A DNA stretch of 64,000 bases from positions 124,001-188,000 of the forward strand of contig JADJYC010000007.1 of the NCBI GenBank assembly GCA_016719925.1, read 5' to 3'. Source of the stretch: Crocinitomicaceae bacterium. Lineage in GTDB: Bacteria > Bacteroidota > Bacteroidia > Flavobacteriales_D > Crocinitomicaceae. The notes under the pieces are model-generated. The model saw only the letters and a list, made by a program, of their open reading frames with translations. It ran no database searches and had not been told where the DNA came from. This document shows, in pieces, positions 56,376-64,000 of this stretch. Within the stretch, counting starts at the first letter, position 1. Each line of letters starts with the position of its first letter. A program made the position numbers and the translations under genes.

Positions 56376-57991
56376 TTTAAATCTTCAACCTGTTTAATGT
56401 ATACCTCACCCCTGTTCAATAAAAAATCAACGTTGGTTTGACAATTTTCCTCCCATATTTCTTTTGAGTCTATCATTCTCCATCGTCTGATCTGGAATTC
56501 AATTGATTTGTCGTATTTGTTTTTTATTTCTTCAAAGGCTGCAGTTATCCGTTCTTCTGAAAAATCACTCTCAACAATTTCATTTGCTCTATCAATGAAC
56601 CTGTTTCTGAATTTCTCAGATTGGAAAAGGGCATTAAATATATCCGATGTAACTCCTTTAGATTTTTTAAGTTTATCGAATAAATTTACCTCAACATTTT
56701 GTTTACCGGAATAAGCCATTCCATAATCCAGATCCTGCAAAATCCACTTCCATTTTGAATTTCCGGCTTTATACCATTGCACATTGTTTGATGGCCAGTC
56801 ACCGTTTCCGTAAAAGGTTTCATAAATGATGTAATCCATAAAAGAACTCAAATCAATATGATTATCAGCAAGCAGATACATTTCTTTACCCGATTTATCC
56901 CCGTTGCTGATTTCATTGATAAAATTGTCAAATGAAGTTTTATCAGATGCTAAACCTTCCTTTAGCTCTCCGTTAGATTCCAGCAGTGTTACTTCGTCTG
57001 CTCCAACATCCTCCTTTTTAGCAATAAAATAAATATCAATACGCTCCCTGATATTATAGATTCCCCAATAATTTCCGTTCAGAAAAACTTCCACCGGCTG
57101 CCCTTCTTGAATCAGTACATTTTCACTTGTAACCAAAGTTTGCATCAAAAGATCCGCAAACATGGTTTTAGTATTGTCATTTCCTGAATTCCGTAAAACC
57201 AATGATGTATATTTCTTTAATCCTTCTTCACCAAAAAAATTGTAATTAATTTTTTCTTCTCCATACATTTTATTTGCTGATATTCTAATCGATTTTTGCG
57301 GAAAACCACGCGTAGCATTACCGCTGATACGCATGCCCAAATCCTACTCCCAGTCAAGAATTCCGTTCACAAAATACTGCATGTGCACAGGTCTCTCTGA
57401 CTCACTTCCCCGATTCTGAAAATTGCCATTTCTGTTCCACCAGTTTTTATAAATACCAAAATCATCTTCTGATTCTTTTCCAAAAATCATTATCCCATTT
57501 TCATATCCGTCAATATTGGTTTGTGCAGTAATTAAATTCACAGCGGGCAAATCAGAATTTTGCCTCAGAATAGTCAGATATTTATCCTTACTTGTTATAT
57601 TTTCTGACTTATGTTTCACTCTGTAAACCAAAGAAAGACATTCAGGAAAATTTCCGTGAGCCGGTTTTTGATGAAAGGAAGTTTCAATATTTTTCAAATC
57701 CGGATTTTTCAGATAGTTCAAATCAAGATCAGACCCACCATTTTGAAAATTTTCTCCGCCATTCAGTGAATACCAGATTTCAAAAGATTCTGAATACGAA
57801 TAAATTGTTAATTCATCAGCATTAAAACCTTGCTCAGGCAATGAAATAACATTATCCGCTTCAACATATTTAATCAACGAATCAGTTGAAGAATTAAAAA
57901 TCAGAGATGTGCCAAAAATCTGCAGCAATAAAACAATTGCAAGCACTAAAAAAAGTGTCAGTGAATCAGGTTTGAATAAATTCTTTATCAC
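56372..57991 (-). CDS. CotH kinase family protein interrupted by one in-frame TAG
   Basis: About 539 codons. N-terminal helix (SLTLFLVLAIVLLLQIFGTS), an extracytoplasmic domain with WYSLNGGENFQNGGSDLDLN (chitobiase/LPXTG-like surface module), then the CotH domain: MRISGNATRGFPQKSIRISA, LVLRNSGNDNTKTMFADLLM and LLADNHIDLSSFMDYIIYE..WYKAGNSKWKWILQDLDYG. The frame is continuous except for a TAG at 57344-57346 where the protein reads DWE*DLGMRISG. A CAG (Gln) would close it. This is a substitution, unlike the homopolymer slips elsewhere. Overlaps the neighbouring genes by 4 bp. Confidence 0.75.
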
Positions 57992-58392
57992 TTTTTAACG
58001 GGTAAAAAAAACAGAATTGCGCCAATCAGCACAAAACCGATAATGGTTTGTATAACACTTCCGGTACCACAGCCAATTCCTACAGCTGTAACCAGAAATA
58101 AGCCGGTTGTCTGGGTTTTGCTTGCATCTTTATTTCTGGTAAATAATAAAATTGCAGCAGCAGCTATTACCGAAAATGACACTGAATATTTAGCTATTGA
58201 TGTTAGCAAAGCTACACCTGTTCCGGTGAGGACAGAATAATGCAAAGTATCATCACTGAATTTTGAATTAAAAATTTTCTGCAATAAATGTGACAACAAT
58301 GCGGCACATAAAAGCTGAAACAAAAAAAGAGGAATTAAATCCACTGACATTCCGTTCAGACTATCAATCAATATTTGTTTAACTGTTTCCAT
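57988..58392 (-). CDS. DUF4956-like membrane protein
   Basis: 134 residues with four predicted helices (IPLFLFQLLCAALLSHLL, GTGVALLTSIAKYSVSFSVI, AAAAILLFTRN, TGLFLVTAVGIGCGTGSVIQ). The N-terminal helix with a GMSVDLIPLFLFQLL segment and the later TGLFLVTAVGIGCG segment resemble the DUF4956 proteins that often accompany CotH genes. It is short for that family. Function unknown; it sits between rfbA and the first CotH gene. Confidence 0.55.
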   Translation of the reverse strand: METVKQILIDSLNGMSVDLIPLFLFQLLCAALLSHLLQKIFNSKFSDDTLHYSVLTGTGVALLTSIAKYSVSFSVIAAAAILLFTRNKDASKTQTTGLFLVTAVGIGCGTGSVIQTIIGFVLIGAILFFLPVKK

Positions 58393-58401
58393 GTTTAATA
58401 A

Positions 58402-59282
58402 TTAAAACGCCAGAAATTTCTTATCCAGCAACCTGAGTAAATACTCGCCATACTGATTCTTTGCCAATGGTTCTGCAAGTTTTCTCAGCTGGGCTTCATT
58501 AATAAAGTTCTTTCTGTATGCTATTTCTTCAAGACACGCAACTTTCAATCCTTGTCTTTGTTCAATCGATGCAATGAAATTGGAGGCTTGTATCAGTGAT
58601 TCATGTGTACCGGTATCTAACCAGGCCATACCTCTGCCAAGCAACTCTGTTTTCAAAGTCCCTTCTTCCAGATAAAGTCTGTTTAAGTCAGTAATTTCTA
58701 ACTCGCCCCGCTTGCTCGGTTTCAATGTTTTTGCTTTTGCAACTACCGTGTTATCATAAAAATACAAACCGGTTACGGCATAATTTGATTTCGGATTGAC
58801 AGGTTTTTCTTCCAGTCCGATTGCTTTTCTGTTTTCATCAAATTCCACCACACCATAGCGTTCCGGATCATTTACATAATATCCGAAAACTACCGCACCC
58901 ATTGTTGTTTTTGCTGAAGCTTCCAGAATTTTTGGCAACCCGTAACCATAAAAAATATTGTCACCCAAAACCAAACATGCTGGTTCATTGTTCAGAAATT
59001 CTTCACCCAACAAAAATGCCTGTGCAAGTCCGTCTGGTGAAGGTTGAATTTTATACGAAATTTTATTCCAAGCTGACTTCCGTCACCAAATACTTCTTCA
59101 TAGACAACAATATCTCTGGGTGTTGAGATGATCAATATTTCCCTGATTCCGGCCAGCATCAGAACCGACATCGGATAATAGATCATCGGTTTATCATAAA
59201 TGGGCAAAATCTGTTTTGAGACAGCCTTTGTCAACGGATACAATCTTGTACCAGATCCTCCTGCCAGAATAATTCCTTTCAT
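58402..59282 (-). CDS. rfbA: Glucose-1-phosphate thymidylyltransferase, frameshifted in this sequence
   Basis: About 294 residues. ILAGGSGTRLYPLT is the nucleotide-binding loop, followed by SKQILPIYDKPMIYYPM, then LVLGDNIFYGYGL, FGYYVNDPERYGVVEFDEN and MAWLDTGTHESLIQAS. The frame breaks around 59058-59060; one more T (minus strand) restores SYKIQPSPDGLAQAFLLGEE. It makes dTDP-glucose, the precursor for dTDP-rhamnose and other deoxysugars. First gene of the envelope operon. The other rfb genes are not in the window. Confidence 0.9.
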
Positions 59283-59424
59283 TACACACTATTTATATAC
59301 ATCTGATACGTAAAACAGGCATATTCGGTTACCATTCTGAAAATCATCTGAAAACACCAGTTAAATAAGGGTTTACGTAGTTTTTATATTTTTCACGATC
59401 TTTGACTTACAATAATCAATAAAC

Positions 59425-60653
59425 ATGCTGAGACTCAATTTTTTCATACTGTTAACCGGATTTATTTCAAATTCTTATGCTCAATGCGATTCCATCAGCA
59501 AAGAACTCTTTGGTGTTTTAACAACAAATACAATTTCATCCGTTCAAATAAAACCGGAAACAGATTCCAGAATTCCGGCAGTTGGAACTATCTGTGAAAT
59601 GAATAAATATTTTGAAACAACACTATTTGGCTTCAAATCAACAGGCTGGTTATCTATTGCCGATGTTGTAATAACAAAAGTTCAGGGGGAAACTGTATTT
59701 GTAAAAGTACTGACAGAATCTTCAGAAATGACTATCAACGGCGAGAAAAAAAATCATTTTGAAAAAGGAAACAAGATACAGCTGACATGGAAAGAAGCGC
59801 CACGTAACGAACCATTTTATCAGATTAAAGACGGAGATACTTTGGCGGTTGGAAATTATTTTGCGATCAAAAAACCGGAACCTGGACGTTTTATTATCCC
59901 GCAGGAAAAGTGCAGGAAATCGATCAATACAAAGATGGATTATTGCAGGGAGAATACAAAGTTTGGAATGAACAGGGTGTTTTGACAGAGCAGGGTAATT
60001 TTGACGCAGGAAAAAGAAATGGCGCTTTGAATTTTTATTATGACGATGGAAAAATAAACCGTACCGAAAATTATCTGAATGATTCATTACACGGCATTTC
60101 AACAAAATGGTATCCAAACGGAAAAAAAGAATTTGAAACCACATATAAAAATGGTGAAATGGATGGCTTCTTCAGTGACTATTTTATCAGTGGTATTCCA
60201 AAAGTGAAGGGATATTATGTAAAAGGAGAATACGAAGGAGAAATTACCGTATTTTATGAAAACGGAAACATCCGCTACACAGCTGATTTTGTTAGGGGTA
60301 AAAAGAATGGCAGATATTTTGGTTATTATGAATCAGGCAAAAAATTTATTGAGACTGAATTTGCTGAAGGATATAAAAACGGAACCTACACTGAATATTA
60401 CGAAAACGGCCAGATTCATTACAAGTGCAATTTTGTGAAGGACAGGAAAAACGGCATGTGGGAAGAATATTATGAAAATGGTCAGATTGCAGCAAAGGGA
60501 TTGTTTGAAGACAATAAAAAAACAGGGCTCTGGGAAACCTGGTTTGAAAACGGTAATCTGCAATCATCCGGTGAATACGTAAATGATTCAAAAACAGGAA
60601 AATGGACAGAGTATGCTGAAACCGGAAAAAAGACAAAAACAAACTATAAATGA
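59425..60653 (+). CDS. Secreted MORN-repeat protein 1, frameshifted in this sequence
   Basis: About 409 residues: signal peptide (MLRLNFFILLTGFISNSYAQ), a unique N-terminal domain (to about 155), then ten or so MORN-type repeats of the form YYxNGxxxxxxxFxxGxxxGxxxxYYENG (for example YFGYYESGKKFIETEFAEG and WEEYYENGQIAAKGLF). The break at the T4 run 59889-59892 lacks one T; with it the join is YYPAGKVQEIDQYKDG, itself a first MORN repeat. Such toxin_YwqK/MORN proteins are exported and often outer-membrane associated. A close paralogue follows. Confidence 0.75.
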
Positions 60654-60686
60654 TTAATTTAGCGGAAAATGAATAAGGAGATAAAG

Positions 60687-61526
60687 ATGAAAACAATTGC
60701 GGGCTTATTGGTTCTTGCACTCAGTACATTTAATTCAAATGCACAATGTGATACAACCAAGTATGATGAGACTTTCAAAAACGGATCATATGTGAAGGGA
60801 TTCATGGCGTGTGACAAACGGGTTGGAGAATGGAAGTATTATGAAAAATCCGGCAAACTGCTGAAAGTATCTCACTATGCCTATGGTCAGCTGCATGGAG
60901 AACAATCAATCTGGCATCCAAACGGACAACAGAAATCTTTAGAGTATTATATTACCGGATTGTTAGACAGCACTTATCAAAGCTGGACAGAAGACGGACA
61001 AATGCTGGAAGATTTCTCTTACAACATGGGGCAGTTAAATGGAATTTGTAAAGAATGGTTTGCAGACGGTAAACAAAAATCTGTTGTCTCCTACATTGAC
61101 GGAAAAAAATCAGGTGAGTATGAATTGTACTGGGAAAACGGAAATCTGAAAGAAAAAGGAAAATACCTGGAAGGAGAACCGGATGGCGAAATAAAATCCT
61201 TTTATCAAAACGGAAAAATCAGCTCTGAAATAAATTATATCAACGGAGTTCCTGAAGGGCGTTATGCAACATTTTACCAGAACGGAAACTTAAGTTCTGA
61301 AGGAGAATATCAGGAAGGAAAACAAGTTTTTTTATGGAAATCATTTCATGAAAACGGTCAGCTGAGCGCTCAGGGATCTTACCTTGCCGGCAGCAAAGAC
61401 GGACTTTGGGAAGAGTGGTATATGAGCGGTACACCAAAATCAAAGGGTAATTATCTGAACGGAGAAAAAGTAGGCAGCTGGGAGGAATATTCAGAAACAG
61501 GCAAAAAAACGAAAGTGAAATATTAA
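60687..61526 (+). CDS. Secreted MORN-repeat protein 2
   Basis: 279 residues from the ATG at 60687 (MKTIAGLLVLALSTFNSNAQ); an upstream ATG at 60669 only adds MNKEIK. About ten MORN-type repeats fill the mature protein (for example WHPNGQQKSLEYYITG, YWENGNLKEKGKYLEG, FYQNGNLSSEGEYQEG) and it ends EEYSETGKKTKVKY, nearly the same as the end of MORN protein 1 (AETGKKTKTNYK). It has only about 15 residues before the repeats and lacks the unique N-terminal domain of its paralogue, so the pair reflects a tandem duplication. Confidence 0.75.
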   Translation: MKTIAGLLVLALSTFNSNAQCDTTKYDETFKNGSYVKGFMACDKRVGEWKYYEKSGKLLKVSHYAYGQLHGEQSIWHPNGQQKSLEYYITGLLDSTYQSWTEDGQMLEDFSYNMGQLNGICKEWFADGKQKSVVSYIDGKKSGEYELYWENGNLKEKGKYLEGEPDGEIKSFYQNGKISSEINYINGVPEGRYATFYQNGNLSSEGEYQEGKQVFLWKSFHENGQLSAQGSYLAGSKDGLWEEWYMSGTPKSKGNYLNGEKVGSWEEYSETGKKTKVKY

Positions 61527-61578
61527 AATTACCTGGCTGTTTTTAAGGTGAGCATCTAAAATAAATCATTCAGGTTAT

Positions 61579-62472
61579 ATGAAAAAATCATGCCAGTGGA
61601 TATTGATTTTTCTGTTTTCATTGTCTGGCTGCAGCAATCAGAATTTACAAACAGAAAATGGAATTGGGATTTCTGAAGAATCAAAAAAATACTGGTATAC
61701 CGGAGAAGCTGAAATCACCAGTTTCAGAATCAATCAGGCAAGGTATGGGGAAATACGTGAAGGTGACGCAGTCATGATTTTTGTAACTGAAGATTTTTCA
61801 AAGGATGAATATACCAAGACAGATCAACCAGGATCTGAATCATTGCCGGTACTTAAAATGAATTTTACAAAGAATTTTGTCACTGGCATTTATCCCTATT
61901 CTATAATGACCAGTACTTTTATTCCATTTGAAAATTATGGTCCGGTGCTTAAAATATCCTGTTCCGTTCAGGAATGGTGCGGACATGTGTATATGCAACT
62001 GACAAATAAAAAACAGATGGAGTATCTTGTTCATTCATATTTCGAAAATGAAAATGTTGCTAACGGAAAAATAGAAAGTGCGCTGACAGAAGATGAAATA
62101 TGGAATCTGATCAGAATTTATCCTGAGTCAATTCCTGAAGGAAGCCAGCAAGTTATTCCTCCATTTCATTTTCTTAGAATGAAACATTTTGAAATGAAAA
62201 CATACACCTGTGAAATTTCAAAAACAGTATCAGACACCGGTATTTCAGCAATTACCATGGATTACCCGGAGCTGCAGCGTACGATGAAAATTTATTACCA
62301 GAGTGAATTTCCGCGCCAAATAACCGGATGGCAGGAGTCCTACCCCGACGGGCAAGGAGACAATCCGCCAATTTTAATTTCCACAGGAGAAAGAATAAGA
62401 ACTATCAGATCTCCCTATTGGACAAAAAATAAATCTTCTGATGAAATCATCCGAAAAGAATTAGGATATTAG
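61579..62472 (+). CDS. Lipoprotein of unknown function
   Basis: 297 residues with lipobox LFSLSGC. The sequence SKKYWYTGEAEITSFRINQA, RYGEIREGDAVMIFVTEDFS and VQEWCGHVYMQL is recognisable as a family of Bacteroidota lipoproteins that are sometimes labelled 'septum formation inhibitor Maf' in databases. It has nothing of the real Maf fold, so I do not use that name. It is followed 2 bp later by the RimB-like gene. Confidence 0.6.
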   Translation: MKKSCQWILIFLFSLSGCSNQNLQTENGIGISEESKKYWYTGEAEITSFRINQARYGEIREGDAVMIFVTEDFSKDEYTKTDQPGSESLPVLKMNFTKNFVTGIYPYSIMTSTFIPFENYGPVLKISCSVQEWCGHVYMQLTNKKQMEYLVHSYFENENVANGKIESALTEDEIWNLIRIYPESIPEGSQQVIPPFHFLRMKHFEMKTYTCEISKTVSDTGISAITMDYPELQRTMKIYYQSEFPRQITGWQESYPDGQGDNPPILISTGERIRTIRSPYWTKNKSSDEIIRKELGY

Positions 62473-62474
62473 TT

Positions 62475-63365
62475 ATGCAGCTTCACAAACTCATGATCGT
62501 TGGTAATGCTGAATGGTGTGCATTACCTCAGCTTAAGATTCCGGCAATACGCGCCAGAATTGACTCCGGAGCAAAAACATCTTCTCTTCACGCAGTCAAT
62601 ATTGAAGAATTTTACAAAAACAGACAGCAATGGGTGCGTTTTGAAATTCACCCGCTCAGAATTCACACAGATGTTTTGATTATTTGTGAAGCACCCGTTT
62701 TTGATTACCGTCTGGTAAAAAGTTCTACCGGTGTAGCCCAGCCAAGATATGTCATTGAAACAAACATAGAAATGGGTGGCGAAAAATGGACCATTCAGGT
62801 AACGCTTGCAAACCGGCGCAGTATGGGATTTCAGATGTTGCTTGGCAGACAGGCAATGACTCACCGCATGCTGATTAATCCTTCTGAAGATTTTCAGCTC
62901 ACCCGTTACTCAAGAAAACAGGTACGCGAATTTTATAATATTCCAAAAGAGCAAAAAATTAAAACAAAATCAACTCAGCCGGATAAAAAACAGGAAACTG
63001 AAGTTCACGAAAAAATTTCTGTAAAACCAGTTTCAGAAAAAAAATCAAAAAAACCAGTTACAGAAAATAAATCCGAAAAACCGGTAAAAAAAGTAAAGGC
63101 CTCCGTTGCAAAAAAAACTACTGAGCCTAAAAAGGATAAAAAGAAAAAAACGGTTTCGTCTTCAGACAAATTGAAGCAAACCAAACTAAAACAAAAAGAG
63201 AAGAGATTAATTCAGAAAGCCAAGGCCAAAGAAAAGGCACTGAAGTTAAAACAGATTCAGAAAGAGAAAGAAAAACAGCTCAAACTGAAAAAGAAACAAA
63301 AAGAAAAAGCGTCGAAACTAAAGCAGAAAAAAACAGGCAAACAGCTTAGTTTGTTCTTTTCATAG
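62475..63365 (+). CDS. RimK-associated (RimB-like) aspartic protease-fold protein with a Lys-rich tail
   Basis: 296 residues. The first about 150 residues are the DUF785/RimB retropepsin-like domain: VGNAEWCALPQLKIPAIRAR, the active-site motif IDSGAKTSSLHA, RYVIETNIEMGG and LLGRQAMTHRMLINPS. Homologues beside rimK act on poly-glutamate tails of ribosomal protein S6. No rimK is in the window. The C-terminal about 140 residues are an extreme low-complexity tail of K, E, T, P and Q (more than half lysine) that probably forms a coiled or disordered nucleic-acid-binding extension. It overlaps the convergent lipoprotein gene by 20 bp. Confidence 0.8.
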   Translation: MQLHKLMIVGNAEWCALPQLKIPAIRARIDSGAKTSSLHAVNIEEFYKNRQQWVRFEIHPLRIHTDVLIICEAPVFDYRLVKSSTGVAQPRYVIETNIEMGGEKWTIQVTLANRRSMGFQMLLGRQAMTHRMLINPSEDFQLTRYSRKQVREFYNIPKEQKIKTKSTQPDKKQETEVHEKISVKPVSEKKSKKPVTENKSEKPVKKVKASVAKKTTEPKKDKKKKTVSSSDKLKQTKLKQKEKRLIQKAKAKEKALKLKQIQKEKEKQLKLKKKQKEKASKLKQKKTGKQLSLFFS

Positions 63366-63891
63366 GAAATACTTCTTTCACTTCCTGCCCCTCCCATAGG
63401 CCCGAAACGGTTGCCACAAGTGAGTCCAATCCTATTCTTTCATACATTATTTTCTGAGGAAAATCATGCTCCGGATTTTCAAAAACAAATGATTCAGCAT
63501 TGCAAAATGTCATTTTGAATTTTACCGGCAAACCGTTGTTCTGATCTTTTACCGCAGGAATATAACTGAGTTTTCCCCAGAATTGTTCTATTCTGATAGT
63601 CTCCAGTGTATCAGTTTTGAGAACAGGTTCCTTCATGGAATCATCTTTGAAAAAATAAGTTGCCGTTACAATACCTGTCAGCGCAGAATCTTCCATCTGA
63701 CTCCAGGTTTCAGTCATCACGCCGTTTTCATTTTTGTTTTCCCATGTTCCCAGAATCCATTTCATAGTATCAATTGGCGGCGGCATTATCACAACAACTT
63801 TATCCTCACTTCCTATTTCTTCAGTTGTTTCTCCACCGCAGGCAACTAAAAGCAAAGAGCAAACAAATAACGCGCAGAAATTTCTCATCAT
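63346..63891 (-). CDS. DUF6265-like lipoprotein
   Basis: 181 residues with lipobox SLLLVAC. It has MKWILGTWENKNENGVMTET near the start and the C-terminal motif FVFENPEHDFPQKIMYERI of the DUF6265 family, a lipocalin-like fold. Function unknown. Either of two adjacent ATGs could start it. The preceding gene's stop overlaps its first two codons. Confidence 0.7.
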   Translation of the reverse strand: MMRNFCALFVCSLLLVACGGETTEEIGSEDKVVVIMPPPIDTMKWILGTWENKNENGVMTETWSQMEDSALTGIVTATYFFKDDSMKEPVLKTDTLETIRIEQFWGKLSYIPAVKDQNNGLPVKFKMTFCNAESFVFENPEHDFPQKIMYERIGLDSLVATVSGLWEGQEVKEVFPMKRTN

Positions 63892-64000
63892 TTTTCAGGT
63901 TTTAGTTTTTTAATTTTTTTCCAGTTTTCTTTCTGATCAGGAAATGAAATACCATTCTCAACATAATAGTCATAATCTGCTTTTATCTTTTCTTTTACGG
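63888..64000 (-). CDS. C-terminal end of an unknown gene (runs off the right edge)
   Basis: The frame is open from the window edge to a TGA at 63888-63890 and reads VKEKIKADYDYYVENGISFP, then about 17 lysine-rich residues. The TGA overlaps the ATGATG start of the DUF6265 gene, so they share an operon. Too short to identify. Confidence 0.55.
   Translation of the reverse strand, partial: VKEKIKADYDYYVENGISFPDQKENWKKIKKLKPEK

Noticed and set aside
57344..57346. Recoding of TAG (for example as Gln or pyrrolysine)
   Set aside because: Other genes in the window end in TAG at normal positions, so TAG is an ordinary stop codon here.
61579..62472. Annotation of the lipoprotein as Maf septum formation inhibitor
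   Set aside because: It has a lipobox and none of the Maf nucleotide-pyrophosphatase motifs; the name would mislead.

Overview
The window looks like a chromosomal segment of an AT-rich Bacteroidota genome, most likely Flavobacteriales-like. Supporting signs are a secreted protease with a C-terminal type IX secretion (T9SS) sorting domain, a PorT-like T9SS protein, many small family-specific lipoproteins (DUF4878, DUF4625, DUF6265 types), WG and MORN repeat proteins, an archaeal/eukaryal-type ProS, and promoters of the Bacteroidota form TTG-N19..20-TAnnTTTG. There are no rRNA genes, insertion sequences, phage genes or CRISPR arrays.

Layout. 1-9.8 kb: edge of an AAA ATPase gene with an operator-like repeat cluster, DUF5522 protein, T9SS-exported S8 protease, Omp85-like barrel, class I aminotransferase, TPR histidine kinase, and a secreted protein. 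9.8-20.1 kb: ABC exporter, PKD protein, two RNA methyltransferases, TPR-CHAT protein, a 49-residue Cys-rich protein and an ABC-F ATPase, interspersed with three islands of short-period repeats. 20.2-26.1 kb: two lipoproteins, then a minus-strand run of WG-repeat protein, TonB-like protein, AAC(3)-like acetyltransferase and PLP desulfhydrase. 26.4-37.5 kb: lipid A-type acyltransferase, rarA, a fourth repeat island, nadB, a NatAB-like ABC exporter with a CPBP protein, NlpC/P60 protein, PorT and an FAD oxidoreductase. 37.6-43.8 kb: SiaC-like regulator, a metal-handling set (Cys/His-rich membrane protein, DUF4625 lipoprotein, MbnP, outer-membrane protein) and two cell-envelope genes. 44-51.4 kb: housekeeping genes (proS, twin tRNA-Glu, rpsT, ung, hemE, OmpA-like, UMF1-type MFS). 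51.5-59.3 kb: a tightly overlapping minus-strand operon (rfbA, DUF4956-like protein, CotH kinase, O-antigen polymerase-like protein, second CotH kinase with beta-helix, metallophosphoesterase). 59.4-64 kb: two MORN proteins, a lipoprotein, and a RimK-associated protease-like protein with a lysine-rich tail.

Three things stand out. First, four intergenic islands (A 12301, B 14197, C 18214, D 28540) are mosaics of degenerate tandem repeats. Four unrelated repeat words all have a period of 7 bp, and every island touches a stop codon. Second, the Bacteroidota -7 element often ends only 4-5 nt before the ATG, suggesting leaderless or near-leaderless mRNAs. Third, about a dozen and a half genes, including essential ones (proS, hemE), carry single-base frameshifts, nearly all in homopolymers. 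That is the signature of uncorrected long-read assembly errors, so I annotate those genes as whole CDSs. A deletion in rarA and an amber codon in a CotH gene do not fit that pattern.
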